From assembly GCA_003132865.1 (NCBI GenBank), contig PKYZ01000383.1, forward strand, positions 33,943 through 52,239: 18,297 nucleotides of DNA, written 5' to 3'. This document shows positions 7,569-14,894 of this stretch, piece after piece. A model generated the notes under the pieces. That model did no database searches. It saw only the letters and a list, made by a program, of their open reading frames with translations, and was not told the origin of the DNA. The DNA comes from Bryobacterales bacterium (GTDB lineage Bacteria > Acidobacteriota > Terriglobia > Bryobacterales > Bryobacteraceae). How positions within the stretch are numbered: position 1 is the stretch's first letter; each line of letters opens with the position of its first letter. The translations under genes and the position numbers were made by a program.

Positions 7569-9077
7569 TTACGACGCCAACTGGCTGAGGCCCTCCCGCA
7601 CTCCCGCCAGTAGCTCCTCTTCATCCGCCGATGATTCCATCGTGCCGAGCTCTTCAGCTCGATCGATACACATCCGGTAAGTTGCAATCGCTTCCGCTCG
7701 CAGGCCGCATGTCGCCTGGAGTCCCGCTAGCATAGCGCAGAATGACAGGCTCGGCCACACCTCCGCGGCTTGTTTGTACGTGGCGACGGCGAGAGCCAAT
7801 TTCTCATTCGTCAAGTGCACGAAGGCCGTCTTTTGAAGAAGATACCCCTTTGCGCTTTCATAACGATGCCAGTAGGACGTGTCATTCACGGGATCTCGTG
7901 TCCACGCGTATCGGTCCAGGCGCGCCACATTTTCGAGTTCCGATGTCGCGCGTTCGAGGGGCGCCGTAAATCGCCGCCCGGCCTGCCGTATCATGTCCAC
8001 AAGTTCGTCCAACATGACACCTCTCGCTTCAAATTGTTCGGCCTCTAGGAGGTACGTGATTGCCAGTCCAAGGTGCTTCGACGCCTCGCGCGAAACCTCC
8101 GGAGCGGGGACCCGTTCGTTGCGCTCCGCGAGCCGCGATTTTGCTTTATCTATCCACGGCAAGGCCAGACGGCTCCAACTGTCTCCGTCCAAATCCGGTC
8201 CGATGCACTGTTCAATGGAGCGGGCGCGCTGCCAGCACACGACAGCCTTGGCATGTTCCTGCGTCTTCCAATAACAGTCTCCCAGCGCGACAAGCGGCCA
8301 AAGCGATTCGATGCGCACCGGAGAGACAGATTCGTATTTCCGCGCGATCAATACGACGCTTTCGAAGAACTTCGCCGCCTCTGCGTATTGGCCGGCGCTG
8401 GTGCATAAGAAGGCCAGTGCCCCCACAAAGCGCTGTCGATCGCCACGGAAAAACTCGCCCCATCCGTCCATCGCCGTCCTTCGCTTTTCCGTGTCCGTTT
8501 CGCCTGTCTGCGCATTGGGCAGGTGCGGCCCATAGGCGTGACCCATGATGAAATACAGCCAGGGGTTTTCTCGCACGTCGCGATCGCCGGCCTCCCTAAG
8601 ATCGTCAATCAAGACCGCCTCGTTAATGAACCGGGCTTGTTGCCGCTCGTCAAGACCGAGGTGGGCGGCGTATAGGCCCCGCGCCTTGAGCAGACACGAC
8701 TGCGCCTGTTCAAATTCCCCGAGTTGGGCGTGGGCGGACATCGCGATCACTGAAGCGACGACAGCCTGTTCCGTGGTCGGCGCTTTCGCGATGCAGTCCA
8801 GAGCGGCCTGGAGCGCTCGTCGAGGGTCCGCGCGATGGATCGCCAGATCGAGCGCGGCGATTGCGCTTTCGAGTGCAGTCTCGTTGGCTGCGTTGTTCGT
8901 CGACCGGGCTGGGGTGCCGCAGCCAGTGCAAAACCTTGCCCCCTCCTGAAGGAATTGACCGCATTTGGTGCAGGTGGGGTGCTGTAGCGAGGCGCCACAT
9001 GCGGTACAGAAGCGGGCCTTGGGGTTCGATGGGGCCTTGCATTTCGGACATTGCGGGAGGTCAGCATCCGTATGCAT
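7569..9077 (-). CDS. Double zinc-ribbon protein with TPR-like helical repeats
   Basis: A 502-residue soluble protein. The first 55 residues hold two well-formed zinc ribbons (C10/C13/C24/C27 and C36/C39/C50/C53, with RFCTACG and RFCTGCG). The rest is alpha-helical with TPR/SEL1-like spacing. Examples are AVVASVIAMSAHAQLGEFEQA near 105-125, GQYAEAAKFFESVV near 228-242, LVALGDCYWKTQEHAKAVVCW and the final KLALAVATYKQAAEVWPS. TPR-like arrays are scaffolds for protein complexes; no catalytic motif is visible. There is no signal peptide or membrane span, so it should be cytoplasmic. It starts 12 bases after the stop of the zinc-ribbon membrane protein, with an AGGGAA ribosome site, and precedes the TIGR02999-like sigma gene by 79 bases. 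It is probably an adaptor, but the exact role is unknown. Confidence 0.85.
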   Translation of the reverse strand: MHTDADLPQCPKCKAPSNPKARFCTACGASLQHPTCTKCGQFLQEGARFCTGCGTPARSTNNAANETALESAIAALDLAIHRADPRRALQAALDCIAKAPTTEQAVVASVIAMSAHAQLGEFEQAQSCLLKARGLYAAHLGLDERQQARFINEAVLIDDLREAGDRDVRENPWLYFIMGHAYGPHLPNAQTGETDTEKRRTAMDGWGEFFRGDRQRFVGALAFLCTSAGQYAEAAKFFESVVLIARKYESVSPVRIESLWPLVALGDCYWKTQEHAKAVVCWQRARSIEQCIGPDLDGDSWSRLALPWIDKAKSRLAERNERVPAPEVSREASKHLGLAITYLLEAEQFEARGVMLDELVDMIRQAGRRFTAPLERATSELENVARLDRYAWTRDPVNDTSYWHRYESAKGYLLQKTAFVHLTNEKLALAVATYKQAAEVWPSLSFCAMLAGLQATCGLRAEAIATYRMCIDRAEELGTMESSADEEELLAGVREGLSQLAS

Positions 9078-9089
9078 AACGCGGCTTCC

Positions 9090-9851
9090 CTATGCAGGTT
9101 GCGTCTTAACGTCCAAGTAGTTTTGCTTGTACGCAAGGATCATGAACAACGGACTCAGAATCACGCCGATCGTTAGCATAAAAACCAAGCCCATTAGCCC
9201 GCCCCAGTTGCCGCCGACGTTCTCGAAGAACTCGTACACCTTCCCTTGCAAGCCGCCCATTTTAGCCGCCGCCCCGGCGTGTTTTCCTGTCTTGAGATGG
9301 ATCATGTAATCGCCGTTGATCAAATAGCCGGGCCTGCGATTCACGTACCACCAAATCACGCCTGGAACGATGTAGAAAATCCCGAGCACGACTACCATCA
9401 GCCAGGTTCCCGTGTACTTCCGCGCCTCCATAGCATCCACGAGCTGAAGCCCGTCCTGGATATGCTTGCGCAACGCCGGATCGTCGAACTGCAGTTCATT
9501 GGCGCGCATCAACTGCCTCCTTGCGTGCGTCAACCCATCCAGGGAAACACATAGCAAGGTGTTATCCTCCGGGTCCTGCCACCAATCTTTCATGGCATCG
9601 TCGTGCAGAGCGATCGCGAGGAGCTTTCTGTAGCTCTGGTCGTTGGGGTTATCCGCAACACTCCGCTCCAGAGCGGCTATGTCGTCCGCCGAGGCGAGGC
9701 TGGCAGCGCTCGGAGTCGGGGCGGCGCTAACAGCGCGGCCTGCCATAGCCCCACATCCCGTACAGAACTTCGCGGCTGCATCGAGTTTGTTGCCGCAGTT
9801 TGGGCAGTACGAGGGAGAAAAACTGGCAGTCACCGCAGTGGCCTCTTGCAT
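9090..9851 (-). CDS. Zinc-ribbon protein with two C-terminal membrane spans
   Basis: A 253-residue protein: one zinc ribbon (C16/C19/C30/C33, SYCPNCG and KFCTGCG), a linker, a soluble helical section (about 55-145), a first membrane span at about 149-170 (VVVLGIFYIVPGVIWWYV), a polar segment, and a second span at about 219-241 followed by a short tail. The soluble part would be cytoplasmic. Start: ATG 9851 is chosen. An in-frame TTG at 9860 sits four bases after an AGAAGG ribosome site and would add three residues, so it is a real alternative. The start overlaps the end of the small Cys/His-rich gene by 22 bases, which suggests coupling. A role as membrane anchor for neighbouring zinc-ribbon proteins is possible but not shown. 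Confidence 0.83.
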   Translation of the reverse strand: MQEATAVTASFSPSYCPNCGNKLDAAAKFCTGCGAMAGRAVSAAPTPSAASLASADDIAALERSVADNPNDQSYRKLLAIALHDDAMKDWWQDPEDNTLLCVSLDGLTHARRQLMRANELQFDDPALRKHIQDGLQLVDAMEARKYTGTWLMVVVLGIFYIVPGVIWWYVNRRPGYLINGDYMIHLKTGKHAGAAAKMGGLQGKVYEFFENVGGNWGGLMGLVFMLTIGVILSPLFMILAYKQNYLDVKTQPA

Positions 9852-9991
9852 ATTGGGCAATGGGCCTTCTCAGATATGAAAATCACTCCACTGTAGACGT
9901 CGTCCTTGCAGACGAAGTGGCCCTTCTCGCAGGTTTTGCCCCCGCTCACGTCCTTATCCTTACCGCATACGTCGCAGGTTCTTTTTGCCAT
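9830..9991 (-). CDS. 53-residue Cys/His-rich putative zinc-binding protein
   Basis: A small gene starting at ATG 9991 with an AGAAGG ribosome site six bases upstream. The product has six cysteines and two histidines in 53 residues: C6/C9, C21, H25, C28, H44, C45/C48. The pattern (CDVCGK, CEKGHFVC, HCPICKRPL) resembles a miniature treble-clef or RING-like module that could bind one or two zinc ions. It has no signal peptide or membrane span. The frame stays open upstream, but that stretch overlaps the anti-sigma gene antisense-style and lacks domain character, so the short form is preferred. It lies between the anti-sigma-like gene (65-base gap) and the zinc-ribbon membrane gene (22-base overlap). 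Function unknown. Confidence 0.75.
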   Translation of the reverse strand: MAKRTCDVCGKDKDVSGGKTCEKGHFVCKDDVYSGVIFISEKAHCPICKRPLR

Positions 9992-10056
9992 AGGCGCCTT
10001 CTTCTTAGTGCTGAAACTGACTCCTCCTTCGCTATATGCCTCGACAAGCCCCGCTG

Positions 10057-10818
10057 TTACATGCGGGCTACGCGAAAAGAGTAGGTTTCGAGGACTTGCC
10101 CGTCCGCGCCGAGCACTTCCACCAAGTAGTCGCCGCGGCTCAGCAAAGACGCATCCAGGGTTATTGCGAGGTGTTGCCCGCCCGGGGAAGGCGTGGACAA
10201 AGTGGGCTGGGGGCTGGACCAGACTTTCCTCCATGCTCCCTCGGGCGACGCCAGCGAGACCTGGACGGAACCAAGAAGCGGACTCCTTTGACCAGGAAGG
10301 TCGAGCATCAGCCGCACGCTTCCTCTTCCTGTTGCCGGACTGAGCTCGGGTGTCTTGGCGCCCACGCCCTTCAGCATGCCGGGACTCAACGAAAGCGTGG
10401 CCAGGACGGGCGGGGCGCTCGTTGGGATCGGCAACGCCGCGACAGGCATGCGGCCGCGAGCCAGCCAGAGAGCCGCGCCGCCCACGCCAATCAACACGAT
10501 AGCCGCCGTCAGAACCAGGCGGATAGGCCGGAGGGGCGCTACCGCCGTCCGCGCCGGGATGCATGTGCCCCGAACTTCTTCCACTCGCAGCTGGAGCTCC
10601 GGCACGGTAAGATAACGCTCTTCAAAGCGGCTCTTAACCAATGGCCGCAGGCGGCCTGCCAGATAGTCCTCGATCAGCCTGGTCTCCACCGACTGCACGA
10701 AATGGAAAAAGGCGCGGTCCGTGAAGTACCGCCGCTCGATCTCCTCGGCGCGGCTTTCTTCGAGCGTGCCCAGCAGATAGGATCTCACAGGCTCAGGAGA
10801 TATATGTTGGTCAGACAA
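10057..10818 (-). CDS. One-span anti-sigma-factor-like protein
   Basis: A 253-residue protein directly after the ECF sigma gene (13-base gap). The start is TTG at 10818, with GAGGTG nine bases upstream; no closer ATG exists, since the next Met is far inside. The N-terminal 90 residues are helical and charged (YLLGTLEESRAEEIERRYF, IEDYLAGRLRPLVKSRFEERYL), as in acidobacterial anti-sigma domains. The HxxxCxxC zinc motif of ZAS anti-sigma factors is absent. One membrane span lies at about 98-119. The periplasmic part (about 125-253) is Pro/Ser-rich and then beta-rich, ending in a fold-like segment (SLLSRGDYLVEVLGADGQVLETYSFRV) similar to Ig-like sensor domains. By position it should bind and restrain the sigma factor encoded just upstream. 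That role is inferred from context and topology. Confidence 0.75.
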   Translation of the reverse strand: MSDQHISPEPVRSYLLGTLEESRAEEIERRYFTDRAFFHFVQSVETRLIEDYLAGRLRPLVKSRFEERYLTVPELQLRVEEVRGTCIPARTAVAPLRPIRLVLTAAIVLIGVGGAALWLARGRMPVAALPIPTSAPPVLATLSLSPGMLKGVGAKTPELSPATGRGSVRLMLDLPGQRSPLLGSVQVSLASPEGAWRKVWSSPQPTLSTPSPGGQHLAITLDASLLSRGDYLVEVLGADGQVLETYSFRVARM

Positions 10819-10831
10819 GGTCCGTTACACC

Positions 10832-11338
10832 TCAGCCCTGCCGCCAGCCGACGAGTTGGGCCAGCTTGCGCCGGGCCCTGTGAAGTTTGACACGTGTATT
10901 GTTGTTGCCCGCCGGATTGCGGCCGGCGCCACGATTGTCGTCCAACACCATGGATCGCTGAATCAGTTGCCAGTCTGCGTCCCGCAGTTGATCTTTTCCA
11001 AGCCGAAGGATCTCATTCAGATACACGTTCAATTCAGCGTCCTCCAGACCGTGCATTTCGGAGCAGCCGGCTTCTAGGACGGCATTGATATCGCTGCCAG
11101 CGGACTTGGCGACTTCGCGCCGGGCTGTTTGGAGCATGTGCCCGGCGAAACCGTAACAGACCCTCAGGAAGTCCTCCTCTTTTTCGAACTGATAGTCTTC
11201 CCGGCTCAAAACGGTAGCTAAGGTTTCTTGCGCAAGATCTTCGGCGCTGGATAGGCCGTGCCTTCGTGTGAAGTAAAAGACAAGCGCTTGCCGTGCGTGC
11301 TCCCAGGATTTTGGCGATACAGAACGGCAGTTAATCAT
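10832..11338 (-). CDS. ECF sigma factor overlapping the CHAT gene stop
   Basis: A 168-residue sigma-70 family protein. The region 2 motif SAEDLAQETL (31-40) is well kept. The C-terminal region 4 ends in RVKLHRARRKLAQLVG (149-164), typical of ECF recognition helices, but the preceding helix-turn-helix is unusual: VLDDNRGAGRNPAGNNN replaces the normal EEIAxxLGxxxGT pattern. ATG 11338 is preferred because it overlaps the CHAT stop (ATGATTAA, 8 bases shared), a classic coupling arrangement. An in-frame ATG at 11359 would add seven residues and enlarge the overlap. No separate Shine-Dalgarno is clear. The anti-sigma-like gene follows after 13 bases. The target promoter is unknown; the GGAACTT element upstream of the cluster (14812-14818) is a candidate. 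Confidence 0.85.
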   Translation of the reverse strand: MINCRSVSPKSWEHARQALVFYFTRRHGLSSAEDLAQETLATVLSREDYQFEKEEDFLRVCYGFAGHMLQTARREVAKSAGSDINAVLEAGCSEMHGLEDAELNVYLNEILRLGKDQLRDADWQLIQRSMVLDDNRGAGRNPAGNNNTRVKLHRARRKLAQLVGWRQG

Positions 11339-14300
11339 GAGACATCGGATCAGACCCATTGTACGCTGCGGCGGGTAGCGCCTTCATCCCGTGCGAAATG
11401 GGCCCGCTGGGGCTTCCCATTACGAGGAACGACGCCCAGTAATAAGGATCCGCCCATCGAGTGGAGCGGGCCAGCACCCGGCGCGCCTGGGCGAGCGCGT
11501 CTTCCATGCCCTTCGAGGGGGTTCCCAGGAACTGACGGTAGGTTTCGGCGAAGAAAGCCGCCGAGGCCTCGGCATCCACTTTGGTCAGGGCCAGCACGAC
11601 CTGCGAGGCGCCTGCTTGGAAAAGGCCTGCCGTGAAGCCGGCCAAACCCTCGCCCAAGACTTCCTTGCCCAGCGCGGTTTCGCACGAGGAGAGTACCACG
11701 ATGGAGTGATTCAGCCGCAAACCGGCGAACTGGTACGGATGCAGATATCCATCGACAGGCCGCCCCTCGCGGTCAACCAGCGACAACGCCAGACGCGAGA
11801 GTTCTGGAATGCGGTCGTCAATAAAGGCATGCGTCGAGAAATGTATAACGGCAAAGTCTGCCGGATTCGACTTTTGAAGGGCTGCTGGCGTGGCGTCGAA
11901 GCCTCGCAGAATGCGGAGGCGCGCAGGCGGTATGAGCGATTTGAGGGCATTCACTTCACCGGTGAAGAAAAGCCGGGGCAGGCTGGCGGTGCTGGCGGCT
12001 GGGATGGGAGCGGCTGTTAGCCTCGGGTCGTCTGGACCAAAGACCGGGTCGGCGAGAGCCAAGACGGATCGCGGGTACACGGATACCGGGAGTGGAGGCT
12101 TGGCCGCCAAAAGATACGCGGCGGACGGCGCACAAATTAGATCGAAGCGCAGCCCCAAAGCCTCGCGGGTCCGTGGTAGGCGCAGCGCAGCCATCGGAAC
12201 GCGATTCAGCACTCCATCCAGCACCAGAATAAGCCGCGGTGGAAGTTGAACCTGCGCCAAGGGATCGAGCAGCATGGCGGAGAGTTGGCGAAGATCCGCT
12301 TCGAATGCGGCTTGCGCTTGCGGGGAGCGGCGGCGGCCCACGATATCGCCAAAACGGCTCACGGTTCGCAATGCGACAGGCTCGATGACCAACCGTGAAG
12401 GTAAGCGGAACGCTTGCATGCCTCCCGGCTGGACCACCCAGAGATAGCTTTCGTGCTCCCCCAGATAGTATTCGAGAACGGCGCTGTCGCTGGGCATGCC
12501 AGCCTGCACTTCGGCGACGGCAGCGAGCGGGTGCCCCACTGCGGAGGCATGCACGGCCTGGCGGATTTCCGCTTCCACCTGGTCGTTTTCGCTCAGCAGA
12601 AGTTCGATGCGCCTCCGCAGATCCTCGCGGTCTCGATCCAGGTGTCTCCGCGCGGTTTCGCCTGGCTGCGGCGGATCGGCGGCGCTCAAGCGAAAGGAGA
12701 AGGCGTCGATCTGGCGGCGCAGCCCGTTCCGCCGATCGAGCAGTTCGGTTGGAATCCCGCCGCCAATCGTCCCCGCCGTGAGCAAGTCCAGAAGAGCACG
12801 GCCGCGGGCCTGTTCCGACGCCAACAATCCCGCGGCTCCGTTGCCGGGATCGGAGGGGGCCATGCCGATGTCGGTAAGCAGGTCAAAGAAGCGGCGTTTG
12901 CGTGCGTAATACGTGGCGCGGAGAGCGACGCTGGGAACCTGGCTGCGCAGCGATTCGATCAGAGAAGTGGCCAGCGCGGCAAAATCTCGCGCTGTAGTGA
13001 AATTGCCAGCATGGTATTCCAGTTCTGCCAGCGCAAAAATGGATTCGGATGCATCATCGCGCAGTCCGGCTTCGCGACGGATGCGCGCGGCGTCGGCGAG
13101 CGACTGGCGCGCGGTCTCGGTGTCGCCCCGCTCGCCGGCCTCGATACCAATGTAGTGGAGGGCGATGGCTTCGCCCCGTTTCGAATGAACCTGACGCTGA
13201 AGGGTGAGGGCTTCCGTGAGGCGGGTACGGGCCAGGTCCGTCTCGTGCAGCCGCAGCAGCACTTGGCCGAGATTATTGAGCGCGTCTGCCCGCAGGAAGA
13301 TATCGGAGATCTTCGTGGCCTCGGTGATCGCCTGTTCGAGAGCCGCTTGCGCGCGCTCGAGCCTTCCGAGGAGCATGTAAGAGCGGCCCAGGTTGATTCG
13401 GGCTATCACAACGTGATGTGCCTCGTGGCGGGCGAGAAAAACCGCCAGCGCCGATTGGAAATATGCAAGCGCCTTGTCGTTTTCGGAGAGTGACTGATAA
13501 TTCAGCCCCAGGTTATTCAAAACCAGGGCGTGCGCGGTCGCGTCCCGGCCGAGCAAAATCTGACGCGCCTTGTCCAAGACCTCAATCGCCTGCTCGAAGT
13601 CGCCGGATTGCCAAAACATCAGCCCCAAATTCGAAAGCGTCTGTCCTTCAAACATGGGCTGGGATATGCGCCGCCAATCTTCAGCCGCCTCTCGCAAGCG
13701 GTTGGCGGACATTTCGAGATCCCCCAGCAGAAATGCCGTATAGCCGCTGTTATTGGCGGCCTCCCCAACACAACGGAGATCGGCAAGCGATTCGCAGATC
13801 TGCAAGGCCCGCTCATAAACGCCTCGCGCCTCAACGGAATCGTCAACGGCCAAGGACGCGTCGCCTTGCTTCAGATAGGTCCTGGCGATGGCCGTGGACT
13901 CGTTCAGTTTCTCCCACAACGTGAGGGATTCCGCAATATCTTCCAGCTTCTTGGTTTGCTTGGAAACAGTGGCAGAAATCTCCGCTCGCCGCCACAGTTG
14001 CGCTAACTGTAACGGAACTGGCCGCCGCGACATAGAAAAGGTCCAGGCAGAATGCGAGGGAGCGCCTACTGGTCGGATTTCCACACGGTAATGGCCTGCC
14101 GAGAGAATTGTGACTGTCTCTGCACCAAATTCGAATCCGTCCGTGACGCTTTCAGTGGCGCCGTTACCGATGCGAAGCTGGAAATCCGTGGGCTGTTCTG
14201 CCGATAGTTGGGTTGCTTCTCCTTGCTCGATTACTATTGAAAAGCAAGCCACATGGCCGGATGAGACGCGCGCGCGCAGGGTCTGGGCGGACGACAGCGG

Positions 14301-14369
14301 CCGACATTCACTCGGAGCCCCAACTAACAGGCCAGTACCGGCGGCCATCAGCGCCAATGCAAATCTCAT
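11331..14369 (-). CDS. Exported TPR-CHAT (caspase-like) protein
   Basis: A 1012-residue protein. ATG 14369 is chosen because it begins a signal peptide (MRFALALMAAGTGLLVGAPS); the frame stays open for 99 codons upstream, but those are Arg/Cys-rich and look non-coding. Domains: signal peptide (1-25), a beta-rich N-terminal domain (about 30-115), about eight TPRs (about 157-470), a charged, possibly coiled-coil linker (574-606), and a CHAT domain (about 625-990). The CHAT domain has LVLDGVLNRVPMAALR, the His motif IHFSTHA (H847) and the Cys motif VLSSCETALG (C896), the expected protease dyad. CHAT proteins are clan CD (caspase/separase-like) peptidases that often cleave specific partners. The TPRs would bind the substrate or partner. 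Its stop overlaps the sigma-factor start. Export to the envelope is predicted only from the signal sequence. Confidence 0.92.
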   Translation of the reverse strand: MRFALALMAAGTGLLVGAPSECRPLSSAQTLRARVSSGHVACFSIVIEQGEATQLSAEQPTDFQLRIGNGATESVTDGFEFGAETVTILSAGHYRVEIRPVGAPSHSAWTFSMSRRPVPLQLAQLWRRAEISATVSKQTKKLEDIAESLTLWEKLNESTAIARTYLKQGDASLAVDDSVEARGVYERALQICESLADLRCVGEAANNSGYTAFLLGDLEMSANRLREAAEDWRRISQPMFEGQTLSNLGLMFWQSGDFEQAIEVLDKARQILLGRDATAHALVLNNLGLNYQSLSENDKALAYFQSALAVFLARHEAHHVVIARINLGRSYMLLGRLERAQAALEQAITEATKISDIFLRADALNNLGQVLLRLHETDLARTRLTEALTLQRQVHSKRGEAIALHYIGIEAGERGDTETARQSLADAARIRREAGLRDDASESIFALAELEYHAGNFTTARDFAALATSLIESLRSQVPSVALRATYYARKRRFFDLLTDIGMAPSDPGNGAAGLLASEQARGRALLDLLTAGTIGGGIPTELLDRRNGLRRQIDAFSFRLSAADPPQPGETARRHLDRDREDLRRRIELLLSENDQVEAEIRQAVHASAVGHPLAAVAEVQAGMPSDSAVLEYYLGEHESYLWVVQPGGMQAFRLPSRLVIEPVALRTVSRFGDIVGRRRSPQAQAAFEADLRQLSAMLLDPLAQVQLPPRLILVLDGVLNRVPMAALRLPRTREALGLRFDLICAPSAAYLLAAKPPLPVSVYPRSVLALADPVFGPDDPRLTAAPIPAASTASLPRLFFTGEVNALKSLIPPARLRILRGFDATPAALQKSNPADFAVIHFSTHAFIDDRIPELSRLALSLVDREGRPVDGYLHPYQFAGLRLNHSIVVLSSCETALGKEVLGEGLAGFTAGLFQAGASQVVLALTKVDAEASAAFFAETYRQFLGTPSKGMEDALAQARRVLARSTRWADPYYWASFLVMGSPSGPISHGMKALPAAAYNGSDPMSHD

Positions 14370-14629
14370 AAGCGAAAGTACGGGTTCCGAACGCCGCGCG
14401 CCGGACGGTCCGTTGACGGCTCCGGGCAGGACTGAACGGCAGCACACCCGCCGCGGGGGCAAATGGACAGATCTGCAAAAGCGCGGTCCGTGACACGCGC
14501 GGAAGGAACAATCGCAGCGGCGCGCCATGCACCAGTAGAACACCTTGCGCCCAGGTCTGCATGAGTGTGCGGCCCCCGATCTTATGGATACGCCGGAGAG
14601 GGTCACCCTCTCCGGCGCAAGCGGCGGAT
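14370..14629. other. Intergenic region between small-peptide gene and CHAT gene
   Basis: About 260 bases between the stop of the small peptide gene and the CHAT start. It contains a perfect 13-base-arm inverted repeat near its upstream end. Several frames are open here, including the upstream extension of the CHAT frame and a 113-codon minus frame from 14649. Their Arg/Pro/Cys-rich translations and lack of ribosome sites argue against coding. GGAAC occurs at about 14379-14383 on the minus strand, but too close to the CHAT ATG to be a -35. Confidence 0.4.
14591..14617 (-). terminator. Perfect 13-base-arm hairpin just after the small peptide gene
   Basis: CGCCGGAGAGGGT and its exact reverse complement flank a single base. 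A weaker hairpin (arms CGGCGG/CCGCCG at 14622-14627 and 14634-14639) sits beside it, over the peptide stop codon. The repeat lies 13 bases downstream of the small peptide stop and 222 bases before the CHAT gene. No T-tract follows on either strand, so it would be a non-canonical terminator, an attenuator or an mRNA-stabilising stem. It could let the peptide be made in excess over CHAT. Confidence 0.4.
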
Positions 14630-14746
14630 TTAGCCGCCGGTACCGCCACCCAGTTGGATTATGCACGAACTGTCCGTACAGGGGTCGTCCGCGGGCTGTT
14701 GACCGAAGCCTGACAGCAGCGCCAACAGCAGAAGAACGATCGCCAT
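14630..14746 (-). CDS. 38-residue secreted peptide upstream of the CHAT gene
   Basis: A short gene with good support: ATG 14746 is preceded by AAGGGGTGAG, a strong ribosome site four bases away, and the frame closes with TAA after 38 codons. The product has a short but clear hydrophobic leader (MAIVLLLLALLSGFG), then a polar segment QQPADDPC, two cysteines four residues apart (C23 and C28, CTDSSC), and a Gly-rich end (QLGGGTGG). It looks like a secreted or lipid-free envelope peptide, possibly with a disulfide loop. It is the first gene of the minus-strand cluster, followed by hairpins and then the exported CHAT gene. A signal, inhibitor or substrate for CHAT are all conceivable; none is shown. 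No known family is recognised. Confidence 0.65.
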   Translation of the reverse strand: MAIVLLLLALLSGFGQQPADDPCTDSSCIIQLGGGTGG

Positions 14747-14753
14747 TTTCTCA

Positions 14754-14801
14754 CCCCTTTCCGCCCGAATTCGGGTCGTCCTAAAAGCGGAAAGAAAGGG
14801 G
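14754..14801 (-). promoter_or_regulatory. Nested dyads covering the ribosome site of the small peptide gene
   Basis: On the minus strand CTTTCCGC (14794-14787) can pair with GCGGAAAG (14764-14757). In an alternative, CCCCTTTC (14801-14794) can pair with GAAAGGGG (14761-14754), which includes the Shine-Dalgarno. Between them lies the perfect palindrome CCCGAATTCGGG (14775-14764). It may be an RNA switch that hides the ribosome site or, if transcription starts inside it, a DNA operator. Confidence 0.4.
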
Positions 14802-14811
14802 AAAGCTGCTC

Positions 14812-14818
14812 AAGTTCC
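14812..14818 (-). promoter_or_regulatory. ECF-like -35 element GGAACTT
   Basis: GGAACTT on the minus strand equals the -35 consensus of sigma-E-type ECF factors. It lies 65 bases before the small peptide ATG, at the head of the cluster that encodes two ECF factors. A matching -10 is not clear; TCTTTCC or CCGC follow at roughly the right distance. Autoregulation is suggested but unproven. Confidence 0.35.
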
Positions 14819-14831
14819 TCGCGGGCACCGC

Positions 14832-14850
14832 GCAGCGGTTTTTGCGCTGC
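14832..14850. other. Small hairpin in the divergent region
   Basis: Arms GCAGCG (14832-14837) and CGCTGC (14845-14850) flank a T-rich 7-base loop. It sits between the two divergent transcription units. It could be a binding site or a structural element; nothing decides between these. Confidence 0.25.
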
Positions 14851-14873
14851 CGAGCGTAACGTTACCCGTGTTT

Positions 14874-14894
14874 CTTACATAAGAGTCGTGTAAG
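14874..14894. promoter_or_regulatory. Dyad CTTACA-N9-TGTAAG upstream of secreted-protein operon
   Basis: Perfect 6-base arms with a 9-base spacer lie about 78 bases before the ATG at 14972, in an AT-rich patch inside a GC-rich region. Spacing and symmetry suit a dimeric transcription factor. The palindrome TAACGTTA lies just before it. Confidence 0.3.

Noticed and set aside
12414..13493. 359-codon plus-strand open frame
   Set aside because: Shadow of the TPR-CHAT gene on the opposite strand; no ribosome site or recognisable domain.
14308..14649. 113-codon minus-strand open frame
   Set aside because: Overlaps the CHAT signal peptide region in another frame, with no ribosome site or domain.
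14370..14666. 99-codon N-terminal extension of the CHAT frame
   Set aside because: The extension is Arg/Cys-rich, passes through the 13-base hairpin and overlaps the small peptide gene; ATG 14369 directly starts a signal peptide.
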